Shown here: piece after piece, positions 12,049 to 24,660 of the stretch
Layout of the letters: every line of letters begins with the position of its first letter
Position numbering within the stretch: the stretch's first letter is position 1
From: Symbiodinium natans
Taxonomy: Eukaryota > Sar > Dinophyceae > Suessiales > Symbiodiniaceae
Assembly: GCA_905221605.1 (NCBI GenBank)
Contig: CAJNDS010002374.1
Span: 248,001-312,000, forward strand
DNA length: 64,000 nt
Reading direction: 5' to 3'
Position numbers and translations under genes: made by a program
Notes under the pieces: generated by a model
What the model saw: only the letters and a program-made list of their open reading frames with translations
The model's database searches: none
What the model was told of the DNA's origin: nothing

Positions 12049-13500
12049 AGGTGCGCCGTATCTTATCCCTGGATCCGTCCAAGTACAAGAATGGCCGGCT
12101 GCCTTTCGGCCTGAAGCCTGACAAGGCCTTCGCCGCAGACCCCAAGTTGCGTGTGGCGTGCGCTTCTTTTCAGAACGATTTTTTGCCCATACCTCTCCCA
12201 TATTGAGAGAGAGACCAAGCTGGAGAGGGCATCGCCTTCGGCGGCGACGACACCGACTTGGAGGTGCGCGCGCGTCGCAGAAAGCAGAAAAAAATTGAAT
12301 CCTGGAATCCTATAGCCCCCTGCCCTTGCCTTTGCTCTCTTGCTCTCTGCTCAGGCGGAGCTGGAGAGGCTCCGGGAGCTCTACGAGCGGCTGAAGGAGG
12401 AGAACGAGCAGCTGCTGAGGCAGCTCGAGTCGGCCCGCGCGGCCGCCGAGCGCTGGAAGCAGAAGTTCCTGGAGCTCCAGAACAAGCCTCCGGAGGTCCA
12501 GGCGCCGGGTTTTCTCGGTTTTCTCAGAGCTCTTAAAAGTCTTCTAAGAGCTTCTTTCCTTTGAGAGCTCTGTTGAAAACAGGGCGCTCGTCTGTTGAGA
12601 GCGGCAAGTTTTTTTTGTGTTATTAGGTGTTGTGAAAAACAAAAAGAGAGGGAATGATGCATCAGGAGGTGGTGAAAGCGGAGATCTCCAGACCGTCATC
12701 CGTGAAGACCGGGCCCCAGAAAGAATCCCAGCTGCGACCGTTGGAGCGTTTTGTTGGCTTCTGAGGACCCCAGAATCGCCGAAAGAGGTGGCGAAAGAGG
12801 AGCCGGTGGTCAAAGGGCTCTCGGACGAGGAGGTCAAGAAGCCCATACCCCGGCTCGTGATCCTCTCCAGGGACGCAGTTCGAGGGCGGCAAAGTACCCG
12901 ACAAGTGTGCCCCCCGCCTTCAGGTTGCTGGAAGAGCAGGAGAAGGCGGAAAGGGCACAGGAAGTGAGAGCATATGTGTTTTCTTTTTGCCCAGAGGCCT
13001 ACAAAGCCAAGATCGCTGCGCTGGAGAAGCGGATCAAGATGCTGGAAGACGAGCTGAAGAAGCTGAAGGTGCTTCGGTTGTAAGCTAAGGAAGCCAAGCT
13101 GCAGACTCTGCGGTGACAGGAAGAGAAGGACAAGGCAGACACCAAAGCGAAAGAAGCCTTGGCCACCGCCCAGCAGGAGAGCAGATGGGGAGATGCCGAG
13201 TAGAACACCTCTGCCTTGTGCCAGTCTTTTGCCTCTATTGCTGGGGGGTAGGGTCTGTGATCTACATACGTTCAGTCATATCGATTTCGTTAGCATTTGC
13301 AGCAAATCTGGAAGCTTCATTCCAAGGCTAGCGTTCACATGGCTCAACCCCTTGGCCCTTCAGCCTAGCCAAGCCAAGCCCAGCTCCCAGCTCAGCGTAG
13401 ACGCAGCTGACACTCCTCTTTTGTAGGAACGAGAGCGCCGTGAGACGCTCGAGAGTCTGCACGAGGCGCAGGCCAGCAGCCAAGTCTGATCGCAGAGTCC
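12049..13500 (+). CDS. Coiled-coil protein, multi-exon host gene (partial)
   Basis: Several open pieces in the + direction carry heptad-rich coiled-coil sequence. About 12352-12504 has ELERLRELYERLKEENEQLL. About 12787-12880 has EVAKEEPVVKGLSDEEVKK. About 12990-13080 has KIAALEKRIKMLEDELKKLK. About 13090-13190 and 13428-13488 hold more Glu/Lys/Ala-rich helix. An earlier piece near 12049-12163 (RILSLDPSKYKNGRLPFGLK) may be the first exon. Stops and low-complexity DNA between pieces fit introns. The family is not recognisable beyond coiled coil. A structural or scaffolding role is a guess. Confidence 0.5.
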
Positions 13501-14280
13501 CAGAGTCTTTGAGAGAAGCCTGACAAGCTTTTTTGAAAAATCCTTCAATCTACATCTCAACATTTTGGGGAGACCTCGCACTCATCACATGAAGCTTCTT
13601 TTCAGTCTTCTTGTTTTTCTCCCACTTCTTTCGCTTCGCAGAGGCGGCTGCGAAGCAGGAGGGCCCTGGGCCCGATGCTGCCGGCTCGGAGAAGGGCCCT
13701 GTCTCTCTCTCTCTCTTTCATTTTTCCTTTCCTTTTACGTCTCTTTGCACGCAACACGTTGGAAGCACGAGCTTGTCAACATGCGCGTCGTAGTACAATA
13801 ATGACCTTTATCGCGAGCTTGCGCTTCCAACGTAGCGTGCAAAGACGTAGAACAAAGTACATGCTGTGTTGTCTGTGTGTGGTGGGCCTTTCCGACTGGC
13901 CCGCGTCAGGTTGTAGAACAAATGTCTGGAACACGTCGAGTTGCGCAGACTTTTTCTGGCTTCCGTGATTCTGCTTGGCTCCAGGAGAAACTCCTTGGCC
14001 AACATGAGAAGCAACACATCGCGATTGCAATGTGATCCCCTGTAGCACTGAAAAGATGGGACACCAATGACACCATCACCTCTACCGGAGAGATGCAGCC
14101 ATTCGAGAGCTGACTTCATCGAGCATCACAGAGTTTCCGTAGTTCAGGCAGTTGTTTTGTGAGAGCTCCGCCCATCAGTGGTGCAGGCACGCACTGGGAA
14201 TGTCGGATGATGCAATCTGATACAAGCGAATGCCTGCAATGGGCAGCAGCTATCTGGAATGCACTAGTGACTAGTGAAGG
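13501..14280. other. No recognisable gene
   Basis: A CT-rich tract near 13690-13720. Otherwise no protein motif or repeat I can support. Confidence 0.4.
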
Positions 14281-15740
14281 CCATCTCGACGATGTTTCTT
14301 CTGCCGCTGGAGCTCACGGCCTATGACGCCGGCAGAGCCCTCGGGGGATAGGAAGGGCAGAAAAATCCATGAGATCCGATTTTCGCATTCTTCGGAGGCT
14401 GTTCGCCCATGAAGCGGCCTGCTGCGCTGGACCTCATCCTCATCGCTGCTCGGTGCCCCGGGTCACAAGCTGTCAAGCTGTTACAGAAAGAGGCCCGCAG
14501 AGGCCGCAGAGGGGGGAGGGGGAGACCACCGTCGACGACCCTGGGGTTGCCGGTTTTCTTCCCATTCTTGCTGAGGTCTTCTCTTTTGGCGTCTCTGCGC
14601 TCTGCGCGGTCGTAACGGACCTCATCCCGTGGAAACTACGGGAGCTGCCGCCGCACCTCAGCTGCATCCAGGGTCACAGTGTCTCATCCACAAGGGTTTC
14701 CGAAATTCCTCCACCCTTGATATAAGAGCCTTCGCTGCCTTCTCGCTCTCCTACTCTCCCGAGGGCCATGAGGTGGAGGGCTCGCGCTACGGTGGCCTCG
14801 TTGCCACGGGCCTCAGCTGATGATTTTTGAGGACTAGAGGCTGCGCCGTCGACTCTCCCAGGCACCAGCCGCTGGCCGTGCTGTACATCCTGCCGCCCTC
14901 CGAGGCACTGGAAATATTCCTTTTCACCGGCCGGGCTCTCGACTTCCCGATTTCCCGAAGTCTTCCTGAAGCCCCTTAAAAAGAAATCTCAGAAAGATGG
15001 GCGGCTGGAGCCCTGGGAGCCCCAGGCGGCAACCAGTGGACCATCAGCGCCCCTCGCGATTTGTGGTTGACAATGTCGGGGCCCCCTTTTGTTGCTCGTT
15101 GAGAGGAGCCGAGTGCGACCACAATTCGAAGTGGAATCCCAAACCATGCTTCGAAAAGCACGAATGCTTTTGAAGACATGCGGGGGAACACCTTGGCATC
15201 CTTCAGGTTCTACCTCCTGGGTGCTTGGCTTTTTGAGCTGCTGGCGCGGGGCCCTTCCACATGGCCTCTGCTCTGCTCTGCTCTGCTCTGCTCTGCTCGA
15301 TGTTCGGAAGGGTCTCTTGTGTGTCTTTCTCTCGGGAACTGAGATCCTGCTGCATCCCGCCACGGGCGCCTTCAAGTCCTACGGTCAGCGCGGCTGGTCC
15401 GTCCGCGGCCCCCAGCGTGGTGTCTTTTTGGAAGCGTTAACTGCGGTGTCTGCGACATAGTGTCTTCTCAGAGGTGCAGGTGGCCCATCATCTGGGCTTC
15501 CCTGCCTTCGCGCTGCACAACATCATCAGCGGCTGTGCCGTGCCAGGCAGCTTTGGCACCTCCACCCAAGCTAGGTAAGTTGTTCTGTGTGTGATGTGGA
15601 GGCACGGTTGTGGCTTGCTATACCGAGCTGACGGTGTTCTTCACCAGCTCCTTTTGGATCGCCAAGATGGCCGGAGCTGGCGAAATAGTCCTCTTGCCAA
15701 TCAAAGCTGGCATGGTCCTCTCCACGTTTGTCCCAATCTC

Positions 15741-15778
<38 letters not shown>

Positions 15779-16500
15779 CATGCCAGAGGGGGCTCTCAAG
15801 CGGAAGAAGAAGACTCACGGAGAGAGGTCCTGCGCGGCGCCTGCGTCCTCCTCCTGGATCTGCGGGCCATCCTCAACGACCAGTCCTCGCTGCCCGTGGC
15901 CAGCTGGCTCACGCAGGCCGCTGCCGCCAGCAAGCGCCTTGAGTCTCCCCAAAGGGCCACTGTACAAATGCGTTTAACAATTTAGCCGGCTTCCCTACAA
16001 GAACATGAAGAAGTACGCACGCACATGCTCAATACACATGCTTGGTCCCCTTCATGCGTCACATGACTCCGAGTGCCTGGCGCTGGTGGGCACCAACGTC
16101 CTGAACCTTCTCATCCTCCGCTTGGTCTCCGGCGCCGTCATGCGCGGCTCGAAGGCCCAATGGAGATCTGAGAGAAACGCGGGAGGTGAGGCGGGTCGGA
16201 CAAAGTGTGTGGACTGCAGCCGTGCAGGCGGAGCCTGGCTGGACGGCGAAGGTGGTGGAGCGGGTGCTGAAGCTCGCCAGATTCACAGATGCTCACAGTT
16301 GCTCACAGTTGCCCAATGTTCTTCGTGCCCGGTCTTGGGTCTCAAGGGCAGCTTCTCACGGTTTCGGGATTCGAAGGCCATGCAGCACCTTGGCCCCGGA
16401 GCATCCGAGCGCATCCTGCTCGAGCTGACGGAGGCGCCCCGGCACCATGCGACCCCCGCCGTGCCGTTGAAGCCGTTCCCATTTCTCCTCTCGAGATTCT
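14281..16500 (+). CDS. Exons of an unidentified host protein upstream of the PKS
   Basis: A series of + strand open pieces reads like protein: near 14870-14930 (LAVLYILPPSEALEIF), 15343-15420 (EILLHPATGAFKSYGQRGW), 15472-15575 (VAHHLGFPAFALHNIISG), 15610-15735, 15830-15960 (GACVLLLDLRAILND), 16060-16150 and 16386-16480 (ASERILLELTEAPRHH). I do not recognise a domain. They may belong to a loading region at the start of the PKS or to a separate gene ending before 17.3 kb. A GA dinucleotide tract (about 15745-15776) and a CTCTG pentamer tract (about 15266-15298) lie between pieces. Confidence 0.35.
15266..15298. repeat. CTCTG pentanucleotide tract
   Basis: About six tandem CTCTG units inside a probable intron. 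Confidence 0.9.
15745..15776. repeat. GA dinucleotide tract
   Basis: Uninterrupted GA repeat. Frames through it give Arg-Glu runs. Confidence 0.9.
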
Positions 16501-17025
16501 GTGATTCTTGGGAATCGTCTTTGATCTCGCGTGAGAAGCACCACCAAGCAAGCAGAGCTTTTTGTGGGTGTGGGTGTGCGGGCGGCCCCTTGAACTCATG
16601 CGCAGCAGCAGGCGTTCTAGGCCGCAAGAGGGAGAGCACCAAGACCGTACCCACGGCAACGCTACGAGTTTACAGGGCTGACCGAGCATTTGCACACGAC
16701 TTGTGAGCCACATTGATGGCGATCAGGACTCCGCAGATCCTGCAGATCCTCGGCCCTCCAGCGTGGAGCGGCTCTTCCAGTGCTCCTCCGAGCTGCCCAT
16801 GTCTGCTGCCACTGTCTGCTGCCACGTCTTTTGCCTCCTGCTCTGAGGCTCTTCCGGCAGTCACCCTTCCTGGAAGAGGAGGCGGAGGGAGCGTGCAAGA
16901 GAATGAAATCGTGCACGATCAACGTCCCGGCTTCCGAGGGGCGTGCACCCCTCCCGAACGGCCCAGGCGGGATGGAAGCAGGAAATGTAGGAAAGTAGAC
17001 AAGTGTGACAGCTCTGTTGCGCACA

Positions 17026-17057
17026 GCGCGTGCGCGTGCGCGTGCGCGTGCGCGTGC
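17026..17057. repeat. GCGCGT alternating purine-pyrimidine tract
   Basis: Alternating GC/GT repeat about 30 bp long within probable intron DNA. Such a run could in principle adopt Z-form DNA. Confidence 0.85.
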
Positions 17058-17317
17058 GTGTTTGGTGTTTGGGGGTCCAGCTGGCCGGTCTGCCGATCTT
17101 TTGTTCCTCCGAGAGAGGTCCGGTGGCCGCGGCCCCGGCCCCGGAGGAGACGATGTCCCGGGAGATGCTGTCCTGGGCTGAGAGCTCTTCTTTTGAAAGC
17201 GCTGACATCTAGGCCGAATCTGGGCCCTGACATAAACAGAATGAGAGAGAATCAAGAGAAGTGGGGCCCCCGTCCCCCCCCCTCTCCGTGGCCTCAGCAA
17301 TGCGCTTCCCCTCAGGC

Positions 17318-17672
17318 GGAAGATGATGATCCGGCTTGCCGCGGAATCTGCCGGCTTTGCTGTGGAGGACGCGCAGAAACACGGACCAGAGAGCCGCAAC
17401 ATGCCCATGATGATCCATGATGATCCATGATAGTCCATGATGCCATGTCCCCCTCAGGCAGACAAGCCCCTACTGGATTCGGGCATGGACTCCAAGGCAG
17501 CAGTGCAGTTCAGTGCCAAGCCGGTTCCCTCAGGTCCTTGCGAGGTGTGCGCACAGCGGGTGTTGGTGTGCATGTGACGCCATGATGACGCCATGAGGCT
17601 GGCAGCAGAGCTTCCTGGGCTGCGCCTGCCAAGTACGTTGGTCTTCGACCACCCCACGCTCTCGGCGCGGGG
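17318..17672 (+). CDS. PKS acyl carrier protein domain ACP0 (three exons)
   Basis: Acyl carrier domain that would hold the growing chain on a phosphopantetheine arm. Pieces: IRLAAESAGFAVE (exon end near 17366, followed by a GA donor), then after an AG acceptor before 17458 ADKPLLDSGMDSKAAVQF, then about 17592-17672 LPGLRLPSTLVFDHPTLSA. The serine in GMDS is the expected attachment site. The residue after it is Lys, where most carrier proteins have Leu (DSL). It precedes KS1 directly, so it closes an upstream module or a loading unit. Confidence 0.75.
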
Positions 17673-17892
17673 GGGGGGGGGGGCCTGGGAGGTTTCTTCC
17701 GGTCAGCTCGGCTTCGGATTCGGGGCTGGGTCGCTCATGAGACAGCATTGAGACTATATGAGATCCCATGCTCCCATGATCCCCGGCTTGCAGTCGTGAG
17801 GCCGTGGCAGCTTACGCCGAAGCAGCTCAGCGTCCAAAAGGGCCCCGCGGCGAGCAAAGCAAGAAGCCACCGCTCCCTGCGACTCCCAGCCG

Positions 17893-19618
17893 CTCAGCAT
17901 CCAGCGACCCTCTCGCCGTCATCGGCACAGCGTGTGCCTTTCCAGGCAAGGCCGCAACGCCCTTCTTTCTCAGCCAGTTCCACATAGTTCCACTCTAGCT
18001 TGTTTTCTCTCGCTGCACGCTGTACAACTATACTGACACGGAGTGGTGAGTTCCCCCTTCTCGAATCTTTCTGAATATCTGAAGAGCTCGGAATAGATCT
18101 TTTCTCGCTCGTTCAGAGAGAGAGAGGCGACGCCGGAGACGTCGGCGGCCCCGCAAAGTTCGGTGCGCTGCTGGCCTCCGGCACCGACGGCACCGTCGAG
18201 GCGAGGGGCTCTTTGTTTTAAGCTGTGTGGAGGCCATCTTCAGATGTTTTCCACACCACTCTCTCAAAATGACTTTCCCGGAGATGTCGATCAGGTGCCC
18301 TTCACGCGGTGGGAGCTCGACGAAGCTTGGCGAAGCTTCGAGAGTCATCTCTTTTAGGCAACTTGAAAGAATTGTCATTCCGAGCCCCTGACCGGGGCGG
18401 GCATGTCGAGATGGTCGATACAGCATGCAGCACCAGTCCGTAGCTCGACTCGGCAAGATGCAAGAGCTGAGGATTACTACGACCCGAATCCCGACGCGCC
18501 TTCTGCTCAGATTTCTCGACATGGATCTCGTTCGCCCGTTCGCTCGCAGACTGAGTTTTCGAACGCTGGGAGGCCAGGGAAGATGTACCCGCGACACGCA
18601 GCCACGTGGCAGGATCAAAGGGTTTCCGGGGTCAAAGGGTTGCAGTTAGAAGTGTTTTAACACCGAGGCCTTCATCGAAGGTGTCGAGGATTTTGCTGCG
18701 CAGTACTTCGGCATCTCCGCACCGGAGGCCAGGCTCGGCCACGCTGGCCACGCGGGCCACGCGGGCCACGCGGGCCGCTGGCCACCACATAAATCCTAAA
18801 CGTTATTAAGCGTTCGCTAATTCTCACGCCTCAATGAGCACTTTGTATGTCCTTTGCGCGGTGTAATTAGTACATCGGGCCAAAACAGAGACTGCAGGAT
18901 GCCCCCCAAAAAATCCCGAGAGGTCAGGTCAGAATCGTCAAAAGTCTTGGCCGTCGCGTCTCCTGCCAGGCCAGAGCCATGGACCCGCAGCAGCGCCTGG
19001 TGCCTCGTCCCAGCAAAGGAGTGCATGTGTTGTGTGTAAAGAGCAGTGCTAACAACAAAAAGGCAGCAGAAGCCTGCAAATCACCCAGGTGCTGGAGACG
19101 GCGCATGACGCCCTCCTGGATGGGGCGATGAAGCGCGAGGCTAGTGGGAGCACGCCTTGCGGAGATCTGTAAGAATCTGTTTAAAAGAACGATGTGGCGA
19201 TGCGCGACATGTGGCGACACGTCTCCGCAGTCCAGGCGCTCGTCGGCAGTTCAATAGCTGCCATTATTGGACTTTCCAACAACGATTGGATTCAAGTCCA
19301 GTCTGGGGACATACGCTCGAGCCCCAAGCCAGGCTGCCGCGAGAGCTTCCTGCTCTCTCAGACCACCTGTCTCAATCCCCAAGAGCAGTTTGCACAGGTT
19401 GCACAGTTTACGCTCCTCTTGACTTCCTGTTTCATGGCCCCAATGTGAAATTCAGCAAAAGGCTCGCAGTCGGGTTCCAAGGATTAGTTGCCAGGCCCCC
19501 TCCCTTTCCCCCAAGAACTAGAACAAGCCGCAGTGCAGAAAATGCTCAGCCCCCCCTCAGACTCCTTCCCTTAGTACTAGGTGGTAGTAGTACTTGTTAG
19601 TGGTGCTCCTCGTCCTCG

Positions 19619-19687
<69 letters not shown>

Positions 19688-21892
19688 TCGTCGTCGTCGT
19701 CGAAACGACGTCGTCGTCATTGTGCAAAGGCAAGCTCAACCCCTACACGGCCACCGGCACGTCCGCTTCCGTGTCGGCAGCCCGCCCGACACCAAGAGGA
19801 TTCTCTCTTGCAATGACATGCCCAGAAGCAGGAAAGACGAAAAAACAACCACCAAAAAGGTGAAGGTCGCCGAGTCACCAAAAAAAGGAGACCCGACAGC
19901 CGGCCAGGTGTGGCCTTCAGCCTCGGCCTGAAGGGCCCGGCTTACGTGGTGGACACGGCCTGCTCCTCCGCCCTGGCGGGCATCTGAGTCGAAGAGACAC
20001 CTTTACAAGAGAAGGGAGAATGAGCGAGAGGAGTAGGACTGAGCCATGAGAGAGCGACATCGCACAAGATCGTGAACGGCGGGGAGCCCAAAAAGGTGGC
20101 GGTGGACGCGGCCGCGATGAACCTGCGGCGGGGGCGCTGCACCGCGGCCGTCAGCGCGGCGGCCAACGCGCCGGGCCAAGTGAGCAGAGAGCAAGAAGGA
20201 AAAGGGGAGCAGAATGGGGAGCAGAATGGGGAGCAAAAGAGAGCAGAGAAGAGTTAGTCGGAGGGAGAGGGGAAGGCCAGCAAGGCATCGAGAACTGTCG
20301 GAGAGTTCGAGGTCATCGCCAGCCCGGCCACCTTCATCAGCTTCAGCAAACCCCGCATGTGGACACCTCGGCTGTGGCTCACAAAGTTCCACAAAGCCTG
20401 CCAAGAGCACAAAGCTCCAAAAGGCTGTCGCCGCGGGGACGGTCCCACGCCTTCGACGCCTCAGCCGACGGCTATGGCCGCGGAGAGGGCGCAGGCAGGC
20501 GTCCGAATTGAGCTGTGGCTGAGTTGCGCAGTGAAGAAGCCCGCTCTCCCGAGGTGCCGTGGCGCTGTGCCCGCTTCTTGAGGCCCAGCACCTGGTGCGT
20601 GCCACTTGGGCCAGATCGAAGTGATGGTTTTATTGCAAGTGCAATCATAATCGTAGTAAGGAGTAGAGTGGTGTGTGGCCCGCTTTGCTGTGAGCCCAAG
20701 GCCGCCCTTCGGGGCGTGGCGGTGAACCAGGATGGCCGGAGCTCGACGATGACGGCGCCCAACGGGCCATCCCAGACCATGGTCGTGGCCACGGCCCTGG
20801 CAGAGGCAAAGCTGCAGCACCACGAGGCCAGGGAAAGGACCCAAGATGCGCTTTGAAGAGAACTTCTGAAGAAAAAAGAACAGGGTCTGTAAACATGGTC
20901 TCACAAGGACTCGTGTGCGGTCTCTGTCCAGGTGCGGCATTTTGAAGCCCACGGCACGGGCACGCCCTTGGGTGACCCCATTGAGGTGGGGGCTCTCCAA
21001 GCGGGGAGCCTCGACGAGGGTCCGAGGCAGCAACCTGCAGCCGTGGCGGCTGTGAAGACCGAAGTGGGCCACTTGGAGGCCACCAATCTATGGATTCCGT
21101 ATGTTTCCTTGCTGCTTTTGACAGATGCCCTCTCAGGAGACCGTTTACTCTTTCCCGGAGTGCCCTTTGCTAAGTACCCGTACCCCTTCGCAGGGTGCTG
21201 CAGCCTCACCCGGGCTGCTGAAGACCATAGCGCTGCTGAGCCACCGCGCTGTCGGCGCCTGAGAGCACGAGCTGCGAGCTTGCACGGACGCACAGTGTTC
21301 TTAGTTTGCGATCTCGTACGAACTTCTTGTGGGCTTCCTGCGCCCTTCTTGCGGTCTTCTGGTACGAACTTTTCGCGAACTTCTGGAATTCTCACGCATG
21401 TCTTCATTCTTTGCTTGGGCTCCGTGCTTTTCCCACCTAACTCGCCCCTTGATGTGCGCTGTGCCAACCCGGGCCACAGCAAGGCACTCGCAGTGGTCCA
21501 CTTGCACACGCTGAATCCGCACCTCACCTTGCTTGAGGACGTGCCGCAGGCGCGCAACTGTTCTCGTCTGAATGCTTCTCTCTCTCTCTCTCTTCGAGAG
21601 ATTCAGTTCAGGTCTTCCCCTCGGAACACTTCCCACTGCAGAAGAGGACTCCGAGGACCGGTGGTTTGTCCTCCTTCGGCTTTGGAGGCACTCTCGCGCA
21701 CCAGAAAGCTGATCACATCTACCTCGTGTACTGTTGCAGAGGGCATCCCTAAGAAACACATGCATTGCCTTGCGTCTACTCAGAACCCACATGTTCAAAC
21801 ATGCGCTCAAAGATCATGCGCTGTATTCTTATCTTTCGCCTAGTTCTCTCTGAAGCTCTCATCATTCAAAACTCGTCTTGTGACCCCCAGAG
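17893..21892 (+). CDS. PKS ketosynthase domain KS1 (many small exons)
   Basis: Ketosynthase that would extend the chain by decarboxylative Claisen condensation. The domain is spread over roughly fifteen short exons. Landmarks: [14 protein letters not shown] (about 17908), [16 protein letters not shown] (18663-18740), AMDPQQRLV (18973), [12 protein letters not shown] (19270), [20 protein letters not shown] with the active Cys codon at 19961, [17 protein letters not shown] (20440), [18 protein letters not shown] (20730), [17 protein letters not shown] (20938-20990) and VGHLE (near 21066). The C-terminal SSFGFGG ends at about 21686 and continues at 21893. The Cys-His-His triad is complete. Introns here use GC donors (after 20840 and 21079). 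A CGTCCT microsatellite (about 19604-19703) interrupts one intron. No AT domain follows. Confidence 0.85.
18737..18780. repeat. 9-bp GCGGGCCAC tandem repeat
   Basis: About four to five tandem units just after a KS1 exon, in a presumed intron. Confidence 0.85.
19604..19703. repeat. CGTCCT / CGT microsatellite
   Basis: Hexamer CGTCCT array flanked by CGT triplets, in a KS1 intron. It produces Arg-Pro and Val-Leu artefact frames. Confidence 0.95.
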
Positions 21893-24465
21893 GCACCAAC
21901 GCGCATGCCGTCCTGGGCGAGGCTGAACAGTCTGAACTGGTGGACTTTTTGATGGTCCGACCTGCAGAGTACGTGAAGAAGCCCTTTCCGTGGAGGGATC
22001 CCGGCTACCGGCTCTTGCGGCGCCAGGATGGTGAGAGCTTTGAAGTGCCGATGTCCTCAGACGTCTATGACACGGTGTCACACCACGTCGTCTTCGGATC
22101 CATTGTGACCCCCGGCGTCGTCTACGTGGAAATGGCGCTGGAGGCCACCCGAAAGCTCTTCGGCCACAAGACTCAGCTCCGCGATGTGACGATGGTCTTC
22201 CCATTTGTGGTCCCTGATCGCTTTGCGTCGGAGGAGCCCGCGCCGAGCATGCGGTTCGTGTTGAAGAGCAACACCCGCTTCGAGATCCAGAGCACCAACG
22301 CCCAAGGCAAAACCACGGTGCACGTCGAGGCCTCCCTGGACCACGGGGCAAGCGGGGCAAAGAGCGCGGCCTTGGCCAATGGCAGCACGTCCCATGTGGA
22401 CCTGGCCGCTCTGCGCCACCGCATCACGGAGGTTGTGGAGACCAAGGTCGTTTACGAGGCCATCCACTCCGTCGGCCTGTACCTCGGTCCGATGTTCCAA
22501 GTTGCGCGGGAGCTGTGGCGACACGAAGGTGAGGCAGGGTCAGAGGTCTTGGCGCGTCTGCAGCTGAACCCACACGTCAAGAACGTTGGGTACATCATGC
22601 ACCCGGCACTCTTGGATGGCACGATCCATATTCTGGCGACCGCATCCATCGGGAAAAATGTGAGTGGCCTGAAGATTTTCGGTGGCGTGGGCAAGGTGTC
22701 CGTGATACGTCAAGAGAACTTCTCCAAGCTGTCGAACTACTGGGTACATCTGTGCGTTACAGAGTCCTTGGAAGCCTCCCAGACCTTTAATGTGTCGGTG
22801 CTTGCAGATGACGGTGCGCTGCTGATGTCCATGGAGGATGTGGTCTTCCGGGCTGTGAAGCCGGAACAGATCCAGATGGCCATCGCGGCACAGGGAGGGA
22901 AGGAGGACCAGAAGATCTATGATGTGGAGTGGTCAGAGTGGTCCGTTGACTCGGCAGACTCCTCGAGCACGTCGAAGCTTCTAGCTGTTGCAGACACCTC
23001 GGACCTGCACCGTGCGCTGAGCACGCTGGACACTCCGCCCGAATGCACGTTGATGCTGGACGCACTTCATGAGATCGATGAGGCTGACCTCTCGAACCGA
23101 TTCTCCCGCATCTTGCTTGTTTTCGGCAGCAGCAATCACGGGTCCGTTCTCGAAGGTTTGATGGCGGTCCTGGGTTTGCTGCAGAAGCTGGCGAAGAAGA
23201 AAGGGGACCTGCCGGAGCTGTGGCTGGCGACGGTCCGCTGCCAGTGGACCCAAGCCGGGGACTTCTCAGGCCAAGTGCTGCCTCTACACTCGGCCATCTG
23301 GGGCTTGGCCCGGACCGCCCGGAACGAGCTCCTGAACCTCCAGATCTTCGCTGTGGACCTGGAAGGCCCCACTGCGCTGAAGGCCCTCCAAGCGCACCTC
23401 ACCTCGGGCTCAACGTCGGCTTCCGAGGCCGAACGGGCACTTCGAGTGAAGGGGGAGAAGGGAGAGAAGGCGCTGCTGCTGGTGCCTCGTTTGGAGGAGG
23501 CTCGCCTGGAGCCTGCTTCACCTTCCGACTGGTCTCCCCAGGAGGGCCGAGGCACCTCTGTGATCACGGGAGGTCTGGGGGCCCTAGGCTTGAGTTTCGC
23601 AAGCTGGCTTCTGGAGCACAAGGTCGATGTGGCACTGGTGTCTCGAAGCGGGCGCCCGCCGGATGACTGCAAAGTTGCCTTCCGGCGCTTGGCCTCGAAA
23701 GTTTCGGTCCACAAAGCGGACATCACGTCGGCCTCCGACACGGAGCGGCTGCTGCGGGCACTGGCAAAAAGCGGACAAAGCGGCCGCGTCCGGGGCATCC
23801 TCCACGCTGCGGGAGTCTTGGAGGACAACATGATCACAGACCTCACAAAAGAACACTTCGAGCGAGTGCTGGGCCCAAAGATCAACGGGACCTTGAATCT
23901 CAGCCAAGCCCTCGACGGCCTTGGCAAGGACGGCAAGGACTTGGAGTTCTTTGTCCTCTTTTCCTCTGTGGCAGCTCTGCTCGGAACGCCTGCCCAGGGC
24001 AACTACAGCGCGGGCAACGCCTTCATGGACTCCTTTGCAGCGCACGCCCGGGAGAACGGGCGGCCGGCCGTGAGTGTTCAGTGGGGACCCTGGGCAGAGG
24101 GGATGGCGGCGCGGGCGAACACCTCGGAGTCCAGCATCGCGCGGCTGAGCCCCGCGAAGGGTTTGGAGGCCATGCAGGCCATTCTGGCATCCCAAAGCAG
24201 CTTGCGGAGTGGCGTCCTGGCCGTGGCCCGCTTCAAGTGGAGTGCGCTTCTGGGCCAGATGCCTCGCGTGCCGGCCTTCCTGAGCAAGTTCAGTGTCACC
24301 AAGAGCAGCAGGGAGATGAGCAACTACAGCATCGAGGATGTTCGGTCCCTGGTCGTGGACTCCTTGACCGATGCGTTGGGCACCGATGACTTTGACATCA
24401 ACACCCCCTTGATGGAGCTGGGCCTCGACTCCCTGGCCGGCGTCGAATTCCGCAACCGCCTCCAG
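21893..24465 (+). CDS. PKS large exon: end of KS1, DH1, KR1 and start of ACP1
   Basis: One long exon of about 858 codons. It starts at GCACC after an AGAG acceptor, completing the FGGTNAH end of KS1. Its end at CTCCAG is followed by a GC donor. Dehydratase: HVVFGSIVTP (HxxxGxxxxP, codons from 22084) and HPALLDGTIH near 22600. Ketoreductase: Rossmann ITGGLGALG near 23563, then FVLFSS near 23955 and GNYSAGNAF near 24000-24020, giving the Ser-Tyr-Asn catalytic set. Carrier: LGLDSLAGVEF with the serine codon at 24430. Domain order DH-KR-ACP directly after KS, with no acyltransferase, means extender units must come from a separate AT. The domain would yield an alpha-beta unsaturated unit. Confidence 0.92.
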
Positions 24466-24588
24466 GCAGCGAAGCGAAGCTGCTTTGAGAGCGAAGCTTG
24501 AGCCTCAAGCGTGCTTCGCTCTCTTTGTCAGCCAGTGTGAAGGTTTTTGCGTTTTCTGTCGCTGTGTCGCACCGTAGCAGGCCTCCGT

Positions 24589-24660
24589 GGACGGCATCAA
24601 CCTGACCCCGACACTGATGTTCGACTACCCAACCGTACCAGACCTGGTGGACTACATTTG
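24589..24660 (+). CDS. PKS ACP1, C-terminal exon
   Basis: After an AG acceptor (gtagcag) the frame reads ASVDGINLTPTLMFDYPTVPDLV, the usual third-helix end of a PKS carrier domain, continuing the exon that ends at 24465. The intervening intron of about 120 bp has a GC donor and CAGGC at both ends. Confidence 0.8.
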
